Under the pieces are notes generated by a model that had not been told where the DNA came from, searched no databases, and saw only the letters and a program-made list of their open reading frames with translations. A stretch of 64,000 bases of DNA from Hordeum vulgare subsp. vulgare (Eukaryota; Streptophyta; Magnoliopsida; Poales; Poaceae), in NCBI RefSeq assembly GCF_904849725.1, contig NC_058523.1, positions 172,962,689 to 173,026,688 on the forward strand. Reading direction: 5' to 3'. The position numbers were made by a program, and so were the translations under genes. How positions within the stretch are numbered: the first letter of the stretch is position 1; every line of letters starts with the position of its first letter. This document shows, piece by piece, positions 33,317 through 46,176 of the stretch.

Positions 33317-36300
33317 TCAAGGTGGTAAAAATGAAACCCACTTCAGGAGGTCATCACTAAAACTAGCTTTAGTTCTATACGCTAAAAGGGAGATGTCATG
33401 AGTGAAGTTGGCTCTCCATCTGTTGAAGCTAGGACGCTCGTTCCTGAAAACCTTTTCATTTCTGATGGTCCAAATGTTCCAGCAGGCAGTGAATACCACT
33501 TCAGTGAAAAAAGGGTGGTGAAAGTCTCTTTTGGCTCCAATGGTAATGTTCCACATGGAAGTTCCCTGCCATGGGATTTGCAGATAACTCCAAACAATGG
33601 TGCTAAACATGCAAGTGAAGAAAAGATGATATGTGTCCTCTTTAATCCTTGCATGGCATAGAGCACACAAATTAGAGTCTGAGACATTCCAATGTCGTCT
33701 CTCAAGCATATCCTGAGTGTTCAGCCTGTCCATAAGTAGCATCCATGCAAACACCTTGATTTTCATGGTACAACAGCTCTTCCAAATCCAATTGAGTAGA
33801 GTATTGTGGTTGATTGGCTGATGAACATGCATATAGAACTTCTTGGCAGAGTAGGACTTGCTATCCCCACTCCACAGCCAGACATCATTCACGGACCTCT
33901 CCCTATCCAAGTTCTGTAAGAGGTTTTCCACTCCTTGTAGTTCCTGGAAATCTCTTTCAGAAAGTTATAGATCAAACAAGTTGGTCATGTCATTGTCTTC
34001 AAAAGCATTGAAAACCTCCTCAACTCTGGAGAAGCTATCAATTGCAAAAGAAAATAGCCTTTGAAATCTGTGAGCTAAAGACATCTTTGAATCACCTATC
34101 ATCCAGGAGTCTGACCAGAAGAGAAAGGTATTGCCTTTATTTGGTTGTATGTAAGTCACAACTCTCAAACTATCCATCCTCTTGCAGATATGCTTCCACC
34201 AAAAAGATCCACACAGAGATGTGCCTTGTGGTCCTCTGTCATGATAATATGTGTTCGAGATCAAGTTAACCCAAGGCACATCAGCCTTGTTAAAGAATTT
34301 ATCAGCATTCTTAAGCCGTAAAGCATCATTTTGGACAGCCAGATTCATAATTCCAAGACCACCCTTGTTCTTAGGTTTGCATACCAAGTCCTGGGAACAA
34401 AGTGCAGGAGCTTGGTCTTGACCATTCCTTCTCTAAAGACACTACCTTTGTGTCCTTTCCAGTTGTTTGAGGATACCTGGGTGTATGTCCAAACTGCAAA
34501 GAAAGAAGATGGGAACTGAAGAGAGAGCAGAGTTCAGATATTCCAATCTACCACCCCGAGCTAAAAAAAGTAGAGCTTGGAGATAGTCTCCTTTCCATAT
34601 TATCCACCAAGGGCATTAAATCCACTATCCTTGGCTTGGTGGTTCCAACAGGCAGACCTAGGTATGTAAAGGGTAGAGAGCCCACTTTGCAGCCTACCGA
34701 ATCAGCCATCCTCTGTAATTCATCTTGATTTACATTAACATGCAACATAGCAAACTTATGGTAGTTAATATGTAGCCCAGTATACTCTGAGAACATGAGG
34801 AGTATTCTTTTAAATTCCAGCAATTGTGATTCCACAACAGGCATGATAATAAGGGTGTCATCTGCGTATTGCACAATTGGGAAGTCTTTATCATGAGAGA
34901 GGATTGGTAGCTCAATTTTTCCACTGAACAACATGTCATTAACATGAGTCAGAAGAAAATCTGCAGCAATTTCAAAGAGTAGAGGAGACATAGGGTCCTC
35001 CTGCCTTAAACCCTTTTTGCACAAGAATTTTCTGCCACGGACTCCATTGAGAAGCACTGATGAAGACCCAGAGGAGAGCAACTGCTTGACCCAAAGTATC
35101 CATGTATCATTGAAACCCTTGTACTTTAAGACCTGAAAGACAAATTCATGTTCAATGGAATCAAAAGATTTCTCAAAGTCAAGCTTAAGGATGACAATAG
35201 GCTTTTTGACTAGTGACACTATTGTAGGTACTCCAAAGTCCAGCCACCACAGTCCTGGATTGTCCTGGATTTAATGAACCCATATTTATTCTGGTGGATA
35301 CATTTCGTGATATGCAATTGGAACCTGTTGGCAACCATCTTGGAAAGAAAATTGAGACCCATCCTAGTTAAATAAATTGGCTTAAAATCCCCAACCTGCT
35401 TAGGGGAGCCCTTTTTAGGGACAAGTGTGATATAGGAAGAGTTCATATTTTTAAGCCTAGGATACCAGCATGAAACTCCTTTGCAAGTGTATAGAAATCA
35501 TCACAAATGATATGCCAACATTTCTTAAAAAAACAATCCATTGAACCCATTAGGACCTGGTGCTTTGTATGTGGGCATTTCCTTGACAGTCCATCTCCTC
35601 CTTGGAAAAAGGCACGGCAAGATCATCCAGTCCATCCACCTTATATAGCAGGGATTGCAGGTCAAAAGCAAGAGTGATTCCTTGTGACTATCCCATCCTT
35701 GCTTTATAGGGTGACCAAAAGCATCCAGCAATTTGCTCATGATAGTTCCATCATAAATCCTCATAGAGGAAATGGAGTTCCTTCTATATCTTTCTATGGC
35801 CATAGCATGGAAAATTTCGTATTCTCCTCCCCTACTTTTATATTCGGAAAAGTGGCTCTCTTTTTCCAGTAAAGAAACTGTAGATGAAGTAAGTGGTCCA
35901 AGTGTAGCTTCACAATCACTTTGAAAATAGCCAAGGGCCTAAAGATTGGTCTCAACTCCTCAAGATTATCCATAAGAAAAATCACTTGATTGCAATTACC
36001 TATGAGGAGTTTATCTTAGAAAGACTAGTCTGCCATTTTTTAAGAGTCTGTCTCAAACACTTAAATTTATCCATTATGATGGGAGTGATATGGCCTTTCC
36101 TAGAGGGTTCCTTCCAGGACTTCTCCGCACACTCCAAAAAACCACGAAGTTCCACCCAATAATTTTCAAAACAAAAGAGATTGCTCTTAGGAATGGTTGT
36201 GTTGATGGACACTACACATGGGACATGATCTGACGAAGTTTTAGCGAAGGGAAAAACTTGTGTAACTGGATAATGCTACCTCTTGAGCTTGCATTGGTCT

Positions 36301-38219
36301 TTCCCTTGAAGAGGAAAGGGTGATGCAGCACGGTAGAATTAAGTATTTCCCTAAGTTTTATAACCAAGGTATCAATCTAGTAGGAGTATCAAGCCAAGTC
36401 TCCACCGTACCTGCGCAAAAACAGCAAACTTGCACCCAACGCTACAAAGGGGTTGTCAATCCCTTCACGATTGATTGCAAGGTGAGATCTGTGGGCGGAA
36501 AGTGCAACAAAGTAAAAGTGTAGGGCTTAAAATTTGATGTGTAGTAGACCCGGGGACCATAGTGTTCACTAGAGGCTTCTCTCATGATAGCAAATATTAC
36601 AGTGGGTGAACGAATTACTATCGAGCAATTGATAGAACCGTGCAAAGTCATGACGATATCTAAGGCAATGATCATACATATAGGCATCACATCCGAGACA
36701 AGTAGACCGATACTTTCTGCATCTACTACTATTACTCCAGACATCAACCGCTATCCAGCATGCATCTAGTGTATTGAGTTCATGACAAACAGAGTAATGC
36801 CTTAAGCAAGAATACATGATGGAGAGGGATAAATTCATGCAATAGATATAAACCCCATCTTTTTACCCTTGATGGCAACAACACGATGCGTGCCTCGCTA
36901 CCCCTTCTGTCACTGGGTGAGTTCACCGCACGGTATGAACCCAAAACCAAACACTTCTCCCATTGTAAGAATTATAGATCAAGTTGGCCAAACAAAACCC
37001 ACAACTCGAAGAGAATTACAAGCATATGAAATCATGCTTATAAGAGATCATAAGAAACTCAAATAAGATTCGTAGATAATCTGATCATAAATCCACAATT
37101 CATCGGATCTCGACAAACACACCGCAAAAGAAGATTACATCGGATCGATCTCCATGAAGATCATGGAGAACTTTGTATTGAAATCCAAGAGAGAGAAGAA
37201 GCCATCTAGCTACTAGCTATGGACCCGAAGGTCGATGGTGAACTACTCACGCATCATCGGAGAGCCAATGGTGTTGATGCAGAAGCCCTTCGTTTCCTAA
37301 TCCCCCTTCGTCAGGGCACCGGAACGTGCCCCAGATGGGATCTTGCGGAGACAGAAGCTTGCGATGGCGGAAAAGTATTTTCGTGGCTCTCTCCCGTGGT
37401 TTCAGATTTTTCGGGGATTTATAGGCGGAAGAAGCAGCGCAGAGGAGCCACAGGGGGGCCCACAAGCCTTCTAGGCGCGGGCCCCCCAGACCGCGGCTAG
37501 GGGGCTTGTGGCCTCCCCTGGTGCCCTCTGCCTTGGTTCTCAAGCTCCCTGCGTATCTTCTATTCCGGAAAAATCTTTTCGGAGGTTTTATTCCATTTGG
37601 ACTCCGTTTAATATTCTCCTTTGAAAAGGGTCAAAAACACGGAAAAAAACAGGAACTAGCACTTGGCACTGAGTTAATAAGTTAGTCCCAAAAAATATAT
37701 AAAAGGCATACAAAACATCCAAAGTTTGACTAGATAATAACATGGCACCATAAAAAATTATAGATATGCTGGAGACATATCAGATAACAAGATATCCAAT
37801 TGGCAGATGTGAAAACTAGTCCAACTGCTCAAGAAGGGGAGTGTGTGCATGTTTGACCATGTATATGACCTGCCCCTGAGAGGTAACTCAAGAAGATCAA
37901 GATGACCTATAATTTCATTAAAAATGAAGATATCATTGACATCTGCACCAGGAAGATTTCAATTGGAAGTGGATCAAATAAAATTAAAATCTCCCAGCAG
38001 CAACCAGTTTTCATTGACGGGTATATTCAGATTGTAGAGCCAGGAGACAAAATGGTCCCTGGCTTCTCCTTGGCATGGCTCGTACAAATTGACTAACATC
38101 AATTTCTCACTATTGTGGTTTGAAGTGAATGAAATGACCATGCCAAAACTTTGGTAGTCTAGCAAAATTCCATTGAGTATCCAGGAATTCCAAGGAACAA
38201 TCAAACCTCCAGAGGCGTG
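33317..38219 (-). pseudogene. LINE ORF2: endonuclease, reverse transcriptase, zinc-binding domain
   Basis: The endonuclease part (38,219 to about 37,788, then from about 36,268) starts at SGGLIVPWNS, has LVNLYEPC and the catalytic-type GDFN, and resumes after the solo LTR with SSDHVPCVVS. About the first hundred residues of a normal endonuclease, with its QETK-type glutamate, are missing. The reverse transcriptase shows KAPGPNGFNG, YGFIKSRTIQD, LKLDFEKSFDS, GLRQEDPMSPLLF (usually GLRQGDP) and QYADDT. The C-terminal part (33,931-33,317) has RLNTQDMLERRHWN, CALC and HLFFTC, as in the zf-RVT domain. Several frameshifts break the frame. Confidence 0.85.
36274..37782 (-). mobile_element. Solo LTR (1,509 bp) inside the LINE
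   Basis: The insert runs TGCTACCTC ... GAGACATATCA and is flanked by perfect 5-bp duplications GATAA (36,269-36,273 and 37,783-37,787). Removing it rejoins the LINE codons for CYPVTQ across the site. The minus strand carries a TATA box, CTATAAAT, at 37,417-37,424. It belongs to the same family as the fragment at 30,359-30,833 and shows the family landmarks GAAGAGGAAAGGGTGATGCA and GGGGTTGTCAATCCCTTCAC. Confidence 0.88.
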
Positions 38220-38309
38220 GGGGGACTTGGTCGGATCTTCCATAAGAAGGTCCACTGTCAGCTTCTCTGGTGCAATGTCAAGGCTCTGACCGACGTCTTG
38301 GATCACCCT

Positions 38310-41297
38310 AACGGGCGTGGCGGGTGTGTTCTCTTGATTCTGCTACTCATCTCTAGATGTTCCATTCTCCTTGTGATCAGCTCGTCGTACTTCAAGTGGC
38401 TTGGAGCGAGGCTTTCTCTTCTTCGGCAATGGCATTGGTAGCTCCTACAATATTGGCTTGAAGCTATCACGCATCACCGATCCCCGGGTGCAGCTACGAG
38501 CCGTAGAGTCCACAATTGGTGTAGACTTCTTCTGAGGGCCCCTCTTCTTAGCATATGGATTAGAGAAAGAGAATTGAGCATTAGAGGTAGTATCTGCACT
38601 GACTTGTGGAGCTTCAGTGTCCAGCGCATCATTGAAGAGTGCTCTGGAAATAGGCCGAGGACTAACCAAAGAAGGGAAAACATGATCATTTTTCACAAGG
38701 CAAACCAATTTTGAAACCAAGTTGACGTCATCAAATGCAATGGACCAGGACCGCTTGCATAGCACGAGAGGTTTAGCAGCAACAAGGAGAAGTGCACGAG
38801 GAATTGTCGGGGCGTTGCAAACATCTATTAGAGACTCAAAGGTCCTCCGCCAGGCCAGCACAGGGGGTAACGGTGGTCCATAAACCACCCGTACTGATCC
38901 AGTCAACAGATTTACTCGTTCGATGATGGGTTGCTGATAAGGTACAATTGCTAGAGGGTTGAACACCGATGGCGGTTCCTGATCCGCTGGAACTTCATTG
39001 TGATTAGGCGGATGGAGCACTCGCTGAAGCATCTGAACAAAGTGTGAAGTGTCTGTCTGGTGAATAACCATGGAATCTTGGTCCTGGGCAGGTTCATCCG
39101 GCTAAACTACAGGCTCTTCTACACTCCAGCCCCATCCATTAACATCATGCTGGTTTTGCTAGTTCTGAGGCTCTTGATGCTCTGGTATCGGCAGCAGTGG
39201 GGTGTCATTGCATCCGAGGGCACGATATGGTGGTAGAGCAAACATTAGGTTATCTGGCATGAGGTGCGCCGGCAGAGGATGCGGATTTTCGTTGAGGGGT
39301 ATTGGGTCTTCATCATGGGACATCTGCTCGGCATAATTTGCACCGAGAATATAAAGTGTATCGGTCCAAGAAACCCTTGCGCTGCCGCATGCAACATATT
39401 CAGAGAAGGTGACACCGCGGGGCACCAGAGCATCTTCAAGGAAGGAAGCAAAGACCACAGCTCGCACGAGATATGGGTCGTCACTGACCTAGTGATCAAA
39501 CTCCCCAAAGGTATTATCAGCAGCATGTCGGTCCACCTATATTGCGTAAATCGAGGGGAACTCCAAGAAGCATGAGGCAGCCTTGACAAAAAACCGTAGC
39601 TCCAAGAAAACCCTATCCTTCATTATGCTTCACAAAACAAACAAAAGAATCAGTCCCCAAGTCTTGCGGGACCATCTCGACAATGGCAAATCTCTGTGCA
39701 GCATCTCTTAGCTCAAAAATACCCACACCCGCAATCCAAGATTGGGCTGAGTGGACATCAAAACCCCTGTTGTTGAAAAGCTCCACAACTTGCTGTCGTA
39801 CATGACCAATCAGGTTGACGGGCGCAGCAAGCATCACTTCAGCCACCAAATATTGCTCGTGTCGACGGGCGATGGGAGCCACCGGAGTGACATAAGTCCG
39901 GGGAAGACGGTGAGGACCTCCGTCGATGATGTGATGGCCCTGAGGGACGTAACGCTCCGGGTCGAACTCAAAGTTGGCCATCAGAGGAGGTGAAGCTGGG
40001 GGTGGAGGTGTCGATGGTGGCGGCTCTGATGGAGTACTTGGAGAGATTTAATGTGATGAGACAGGTGAGGGCAGCGCTACAACTCGCGCGATTTCCCCAA
40101 GATAGGTAGAGGTTCCCGAAAAATCCAAAACACAGGAGGGACTCTTCTGTTTCCAAATAAGCCTATTTTCAAGTCCAAAAGAGACACAACCAGATTTGGC
40201 GTGGCCCACCCGACAGCAGGAGGAGCAAATCTCTCGAGATGTACAGTTAGAGGCTAGATGACCCTGACGAAGGCAAATAGTGGAGGTCAAAATCCTAGTC
40301 ACCATATCATTTAACATTGTATCGAAATTATCCTGGGCCTCTTGGGAAGAAGGAATTTGGAGCAAGACCCAGTATCTGCAGGCTTGTCGAGGGCCGGCCC
40401 ATTTGCTGCGCCTAGCCTTGTAGGATTCAAAAATCCGGAATACCCGCCATGAGTATCTCGCGTGATAGGCGCAATAAGTTATGCCCCTTCCACACCGTTG
40501 GGAGTAGCTTTATTAGGAAGATGTGAACTTCCTGGATCAACGCTGGAAGGGACCTGAACCCCGAAATTAGCATAGGAGGCTGACGAGGATTGAGGAACCG
40601 TCCCAAAGGTGATGTGCGGCGAGGCAATTGTCCACCAGACCTCTGTCATCGGTGGGGGTGGATGATATCTCGTTCATGCTGTGATAGATTGTAACCAGCA
40701 TATCGGAGAGCAACAATCTCATCTTGCATAGGAGGGCACCAGTAACCCTTGCACACATCATATTGTTGTAGGGTGGCGAAAGAAAGTTTCTTACAAACAA
40801 AGTTCCAGATATCATCGCAGATTTAATCGGTGTGGAATGCATTGCCATCAGCCCCAGAGAAGAACGTCTCTTGGACGGGCTCACCAGGATCTACTCGGCT
40901 TCACGTTGCTTCTTCCACAAATTAAATTTACACCACCAATTTGATCCACCATTACCCCATAGGTCGAAAAAACACTTGAAGCGAGAACATTTATAAGAAC
41001 GTAGATCAAGAATGTGAAATCCAACTTGTTTGCATGAACAGTGAAAGAAAAAACTTTGTCCTTGATACACTCCACGATTAGATCAATGGCCGAGCCCCCA
41101 ATCACTGACTCCAGGGTGGCTGCAACAGCATCATCACTTAAACAAAACGCATGTCGACTAAAAGAAACCACCATAATGAAAGAACGTTGATGATCCATCA
41201 AATGCACTGAAATACCATATCGCGTAAACACGTCACCCGCAAAAGCCGCACCATGGGAGAAATCCAGATCCAAAGTGGTGCCACCAGAAGAAGCCAT
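38310..41297 (-). pseudogene. LINE ORF1 protein (nucleic-acid-binding), frameshifted
   Basis: The likely start is the ATG at 41297 (MASSGGTTLDLDFSHG). The frame breaks and resumes several times. A retroviral-type zinc knuckle C-x2-C-x4-H-x4-C lies at about 40,186-40,227, preceded by a second knuckle (CLRQGHLASNC) that lacks its first cysteine. From 39981 a segment begins MANFEFDPERYVPQGHHIID, and from 39467 come RVSWTDTLYILGANY and NPHPLPAHLM; both blocks recur in ORF1 of Triticeae LINEs. The C-terminal part (IAPEKLTVDLL) reaches about 38,220. The protein would coat the LINE RNA; this copy cannot encode it whole. Confidence 0.72.
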
Positions 41298-42391
41298 GGA
41301 AAAAGGTGTGTCCGAGGTCATGAGCAATCATCTGAGTAATGATCAGAGAGAAGATGGTGCGCTCCGGCTAGAAATCCATATCGCCATGGAGTCGCCGGTG
41401 GAGGTGGTTGAAGGGTGGAGTCGCCATCTTCAGTCGACTTGTTTTTGCAGGGTATGATGTAGATCATCCTGCTGTGATGAATTGAGTCTCTACTTTAAGA
41501 TATCGTTATGTTGGATTGAATATTCAGGTTTGAGGGCACATGATATATGTCTTGCATGCGGATACCCGTAGTGACATTGGGGTATTCAAGTGATTCACTA
41601 GATATAAGTTGTGGCATCAACTTGCGGATTCCCGAGGTGACATTGGGGCAATCTAGGCATAGGGGTTGATTGCACATTATCATACTATGTTCTCCGATAG
41701 AAATCTTGGTGTGCTCCTTGAAGTTCTTTGTGTTGGATTGATTATTATGAATCTGAATTTGTTATGGTTTTATTTTAGTAGGAACTCCTAACAGATCGAT
41801 CAGAAAGGATAACTTGGTATCTTAGTACGAACTCTTGGAAAGATTGATCGAAAAGAATAACTTTGAGGTGCTTTCGTACCATACAAACAATTTCTTCTTA
41901 TGTTTTCTGCTAGATAGGAAATTTGGAGTGATTCTTTATTGCACATTGTGGGATTGTTGTGTGATCCAATTATATTAGTATTTTTGAGAGATTCCACTAG
42001 CGACTGTACGAACCCTAGGCCTCATTTTCAAGGATTGCAATACCGTTTATGCTCACTTTTGTCACTAGCTACCTTTCTGTTTTTATATTTTCATATTACA
42101 GTAAAAAATATTTACTATCAATAATACACTTGTATCACCATCTCTTCGCCGAACTATTGCACCTATACAATTGACCATTGTAATTGGTGGGATGGGGACA
42201 TAAGAGACTTTTTCTTATTTGGTTGCAGGGTTGTTTGAGAGATACCATCTTCATCCTACACCGTCGAAGGGTTGATAAACCTTAGGTCATCCACTAGAGG
42301 GAAATTGGCTATTGTCTTACAAAACTATGTGCTTGGAGTCCCAACACAAGTCTACAAGAACAAGTTGTGTAGTAGACATCAAACTATTTTT

Positions 42392-42409
42392 TGGCGCCGT
42401 TGCCGGGGA
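42392..42409 (+). other. Primer binding site of the Sabrina-like element
   Basis: TGGCGCCGTTGCCGGGGA lies 10 bp after the LTR end CATCA at 42381. It matches the Asp-tRNA-type site of Athila/Sabrina-like gypsy elements. Confidence 0.85.
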
Positions 42410-42499
42410 GGTGAGTCCTTGAAGGTATATCATTAGATCTTGCAATTAAATCTTTTAGTTTCTTGTTTATCACTAGTTCTGTTCAGAAAATTACAAAAA

Positions 42500-43515
42500 A
42501 TGGAATTGAGGTGGTCTCATATTGTCCATCTCTACCATGTCTTTCTTGAAAATAATGGAAAGGAAAAATTTGCTCTATTGTTAGAGGAAGAATTTATGAA
42601 AATGCTTAATGTGAATTCCTTGAATGATGAGCATGATAGTAATATTGTTAGTATGAATTCTCTTAATATCCATGATGCTAATGATACACAAAGCCACAAG
42701 CTTGGGGATGTTATGTTTGATGAAGACCATATTTTTAGTCCACCAAATTTTGATGAGCCAAATTATTATGACGAAAGCATGCCTCCTTTTTATGATGATA
42801 ATATTCATGAAAATGGGTTTGGAAGAGTTTAAACTCTAGGAACTAATGATCCCACTATTTTGGATGGTGTTGAATCTTTTCATAATGAAAAAACTGGCAT
42901 TGGAGAGGTCATGACTTTATTTAGTGATTATTCCACTATTTAGTAAAAGGTTCTAATTGATTATGACAATAAAGTTGCTATCTATGTCAATTATTGTGAT
43001 GACATGTATGTTATAAAGAATAATGATAATCGTGGAACTTTTCATCATGATTACATTTTTAAATTGGATTATGCCAATCAAGTGTCTCATGATAGTTATT
43101 TTGTTGAGTTTTCTCCCACTATAATGAATGAGAAGTAATTTTCTTATGTGGAGAGCAGTAAAAATTATATGCATGTGCATCATGAAAAGAATATTGTATG
43201 TTATAGTTATATTGTTGATTCCTTCATGATGCTACTGAAAATTATTATGAGGGAGGAACATATGCTTGTAGGAATTGTAATAATATCAAGTTTCCTCCCT
43301 ATGTGTTCAAAGTTTTGAAGTTATGCTTGTTTTGCCTTCCTATGCAAATTGATCCTTGCTACAATAAATTGTTTGTTCACGAAATCCCTATGCATAGGAA
43401 GTTGTTTAGACTTAATTGTGCTTTCCATGTGATTCATGATGCTCTCTTGCATGTTTCAACTATTATTCCTATACTAGTAACATTGAAATCATCATGCCTA
43501 GCTAAAAGGCATTAA
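42500..43515 (+). pseudogene. Internal coding-like region of the Sabrina-like element
   Basis: From an ATG at 42500 a frame (MELRWSHIVHLYHVFLENNG) runs to a stop at 42832, rich in D, N, S and E (SLNIHDANDTQSHKLGDVMF). Related sequence continues in other frames to about 43,515, where a last open stretch ends in SSCLAKRH. The same region occurs in many Triticeae relatives of this element, as far as I recall, and has no known protein domain. I would not call it gag without a profile search. Confidence 0.5.
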
Positions 43516-43555
43516 AGAAAAGCGCTTGTTGGGAGACAACCCAACACTTGTACTT

Positions 43556-45030
43556 TAGGTTTTTGAGTGTTTACATTATTAATGTACTGTATTAATCATT
43601 ATTTGTTTCATTTATTTCATTTATTTCAGTAAAGTTCCAAGTAAAGCCTTTGGGATAGTGTGGATACTTGCTTGCTTGATTCTGTGCAAAGACAGAAACT
43701 TTTACGTCTAGCGCAGAATTTCTCTGATTTTACTAGAACATCAAAAATTCTGAAATTTGTACACAATTTTGGTATGCAAATTATCTTTGTTGTCATAATT
43801 TTCATAATTTTTAGACTTAGTAAAGTATGGTTTTAGTGCAGATCTTCACAAATTGTTCCGTGTTTTAATAGATTCTGTTTTGCATGCATAGTTTGCTTGT
43901 TTTAGTGTTTCCATAACATATATTTCGTGATATAAGTTATGTGAATGATAGAATACAATAGTTTTTATGTTAGAACAATTATGATGTTTTCTTGACATTA
44001 CCTAACTGAATACCTATGTGAATGGTCTATATTTATCATACTAACCCATCTAACGAAGTTCCATTACGTTTTGTGTGATTGAAGTTTGCAAGTCTAGGTG
44101 AGATACCAATATGAGGAGAATAAGGAGCAGGAAGAACCAAATATTGGGGATTCCTAAGGCATCCCCAAATTAATATCCAAAAGGAAGACTCAAGCGTCTA
44201 AGCTTGGGGATGCCCCGAAAGGCATTCCCTCTTTCATGTCCAACATTATCGGTATATCATACTTGGACCTTCATTTTTATTCATCACATAATACATGTTT
44301 TGCTTGGAGCATCATTTTATTTTCTTTTTTATTTGTTAGATGTTATTTATAACCTTGTTTTTCAGTAAAAAGTTCCAAAAAATGCCTTTGGAATGCTTGA
44401 ATTGCATGTGTGATGTGTGCTGTGAAAAACAAAAACTTTTGTTGTAGTATTTGAATTATCATAGTTTACTCAAACGTGGAAAGTATCTGATATTTTTACG
44501 AAGTACTATCATACAAATTATTTACCGCTTGTTAAATTTGTAGACCTTTTGGATATAAAAATTCATTTTTATCTAAATGGCTACACACTGTTCTGTTTGG
44601 ACAAATTGTTGTCATAGTTTTCTTATCTACTTATCCTATAGTTTCCATAGCCTATATTCGGATATATAAATTTTGGACATTATAGTAAACATTATATACA
44701 TTTTTAAAATTATTATGCAACTTTTCTTGGCGGTACATGAAGTGTTCATTTACTTTTATGTGTACTAACCTATCTCACGAGTACTTTTCAAGTTTTGTGT
44801 GGATGAAGTTTTTGAGACTTAGGTGAAACCAGGATATGAGAGGATTTAACGAGATACAAAATCTCAAGCTTGAGGATGCCTAGGGCACCCCAAGTAAATA
44901 TTTAAAGAAGTCTCAAGCATCTAAGCTTGGGGATGATACACACCCCACCTCCCTTCATTGAACAACTGTCGGTTAGCCTATGTTGAGCCTAAATTTTTAT
45001 GTGTCCACATGATATGTGCTATTCTTGGAG
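43556..45030 (+). repeat. Tandem duplication of about 740 bp inside the Sabrina-like element
   Basis: Two diverged copies lie head to tail at about 43,556-44,295 and 44,296-45,030. Shared landmarks in the same order are TTTCAGTAAAGTTCC/TTTCAGTAAAAAGTTCC, a GTGCAAAGACAGAAACTTTT-like stretch, TTGAAGTTTGCAAG/ATGAAGTTTTTGAG, ATACCAATATGAG/ACCAGGATATGAG, and CTCAAGC(G/A)TCTAAGCTTGGGGATG. The last motif is nearly the polypurine tract found at the true 3' end (58,352). Confidence 0.72.
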
Positions 45031-46176
45031 TGTCTTTTGTTTTATTTTATGTTTGAAATAAAATACCAGATCTGGAAATATTTATTGCGATAGAGTCCTC
45101 ACATAGCTACTTGATTTTTTAACTACTCATTGATATTGACTTATATCTTTTGAGAGTAGTTTGATTGTTTGCTCTTGTGCTGCACTTATATCCTATGAAT
45201 AAATTGTTGAATGAATTGAATACCATAAAGTTGGAATTATATGTTCATGTCATGGCTAGTAGTAGCTTCACATTGGGTTTAGAAAGTTAAATCTTTTGAA
45301 GCTTGACAATCACAATATTGGTCATACAAGCAATTCATGATTGATTTGTAGAAGGAAGAAAACTTTCACACATAAATATATTATCTTAGAAATATTCTAT
45401 GATTGTGAATACCCATTAATTATTTTAAAAATTGAGAAAATTAGTTGAAGTTGGACAAGGAAGAAAATGTAATTTGTTATGGTTGTGTATATTTGTATGG
45501 AAGTTATATTGTTATGGATCCTCCAACATATGGTGTTTGCTTAGGATATTTTGCCAGCCAAAAATTTGTACTAAGTAGACATACTACTTGTGCATCCAAA
45601 AACACTTAAACCAAGTTTCTTGCCATGAGTGTCCACCATACCTACCTATGGATTGAATAATATCCTTCAAGTAAGTTGTCATCGGTGCAAAAAGGCTATA
45701 AAAATTCTTCTAAATGTGTTTTGTCATTTAGTGTAAGAGAAAATTGAGCGTTATACTAACTTCTGATGGCAAAGTAAAAAAATGACGTACTACATAATAA
45801 AGGTTGCTATCATAAGGGGCAACATAACGTGATGTGCTTTTGCATTAAGGGATTGTGCATACAAAACCAAAAAGTGCATGACAACCTTTTCTTCCTCTGC
45901 GAAGGGCTTATCTTTTACCTTTCAGTATTTATTTTAATCCAAGAGTCAATAGTATGCATTCTCGTTTCAACCTCAATCATTCTCTAGTTGGCAAGCATGG
46001 AAAGATCTAGGCACATATGGCCAGTCAAATATATTTGATCATGACTTATTATTGTTGATAATTATCTATATGATAAATGAGTTGGGATGAGAGACATTAA
46101 GCCCATATATTTCTTTGTGTATGATGGATGCCAATTGTTCTAAAAATATGCTTTGGGTACTAGCAATCATAGAAGT
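45031..46176 (+). other. AT-rich interior of the Sabrina-like element
   Basis: I see no coding domain and no further repeat here. The sequence resumes at 58,048 after the copia insertion and leads to the polypurine tract. Confidence 0.5.

Larger units (their letters stand above)
33193..41468 (-). mobile_element. L1-type LINE, nearly full length, inactive
   Basis: The target duplication CTGCTGTGATGAATT is perfect at 33,180-33,194 and 41,469-41,483. A run of eight Ts at 33,193-33,200 is the poly(A) tail of the minus-strand element. From its 5' end (right) it carries ORF1 with zinc knuckles, then ORF2 with endonuclease, reverse transcriptase and a C-terminal zinc-binding domain. A solo LTR splits the endonuclease region. 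Frameshifts and a deletion at the ORF1/ORF2 border inactivate it. Without the solo LTR and its duplicated site it is about 6.76 kb. Confidence 0.92.
32501..42381 (+). mobile_element. 5' LTR of the Sabrina-like element, split by a LINE
   Basis: The two parts are 32,501-33,194 and 41,484-42,381. The first holds TGATACGTATCC, GAATTGGACGAAACTTTTTG and a degenerate TATA region near 32,868 (GATAAATATAG). The second resumes with GAGTCTCTACTTTAAG and ends GTAGTAGACATCA. The same joined sequence is found uninterrupted at 58,366-59,406, where CTTGTGATGAATTGACTC runs straight through. Confidence 0.85.
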
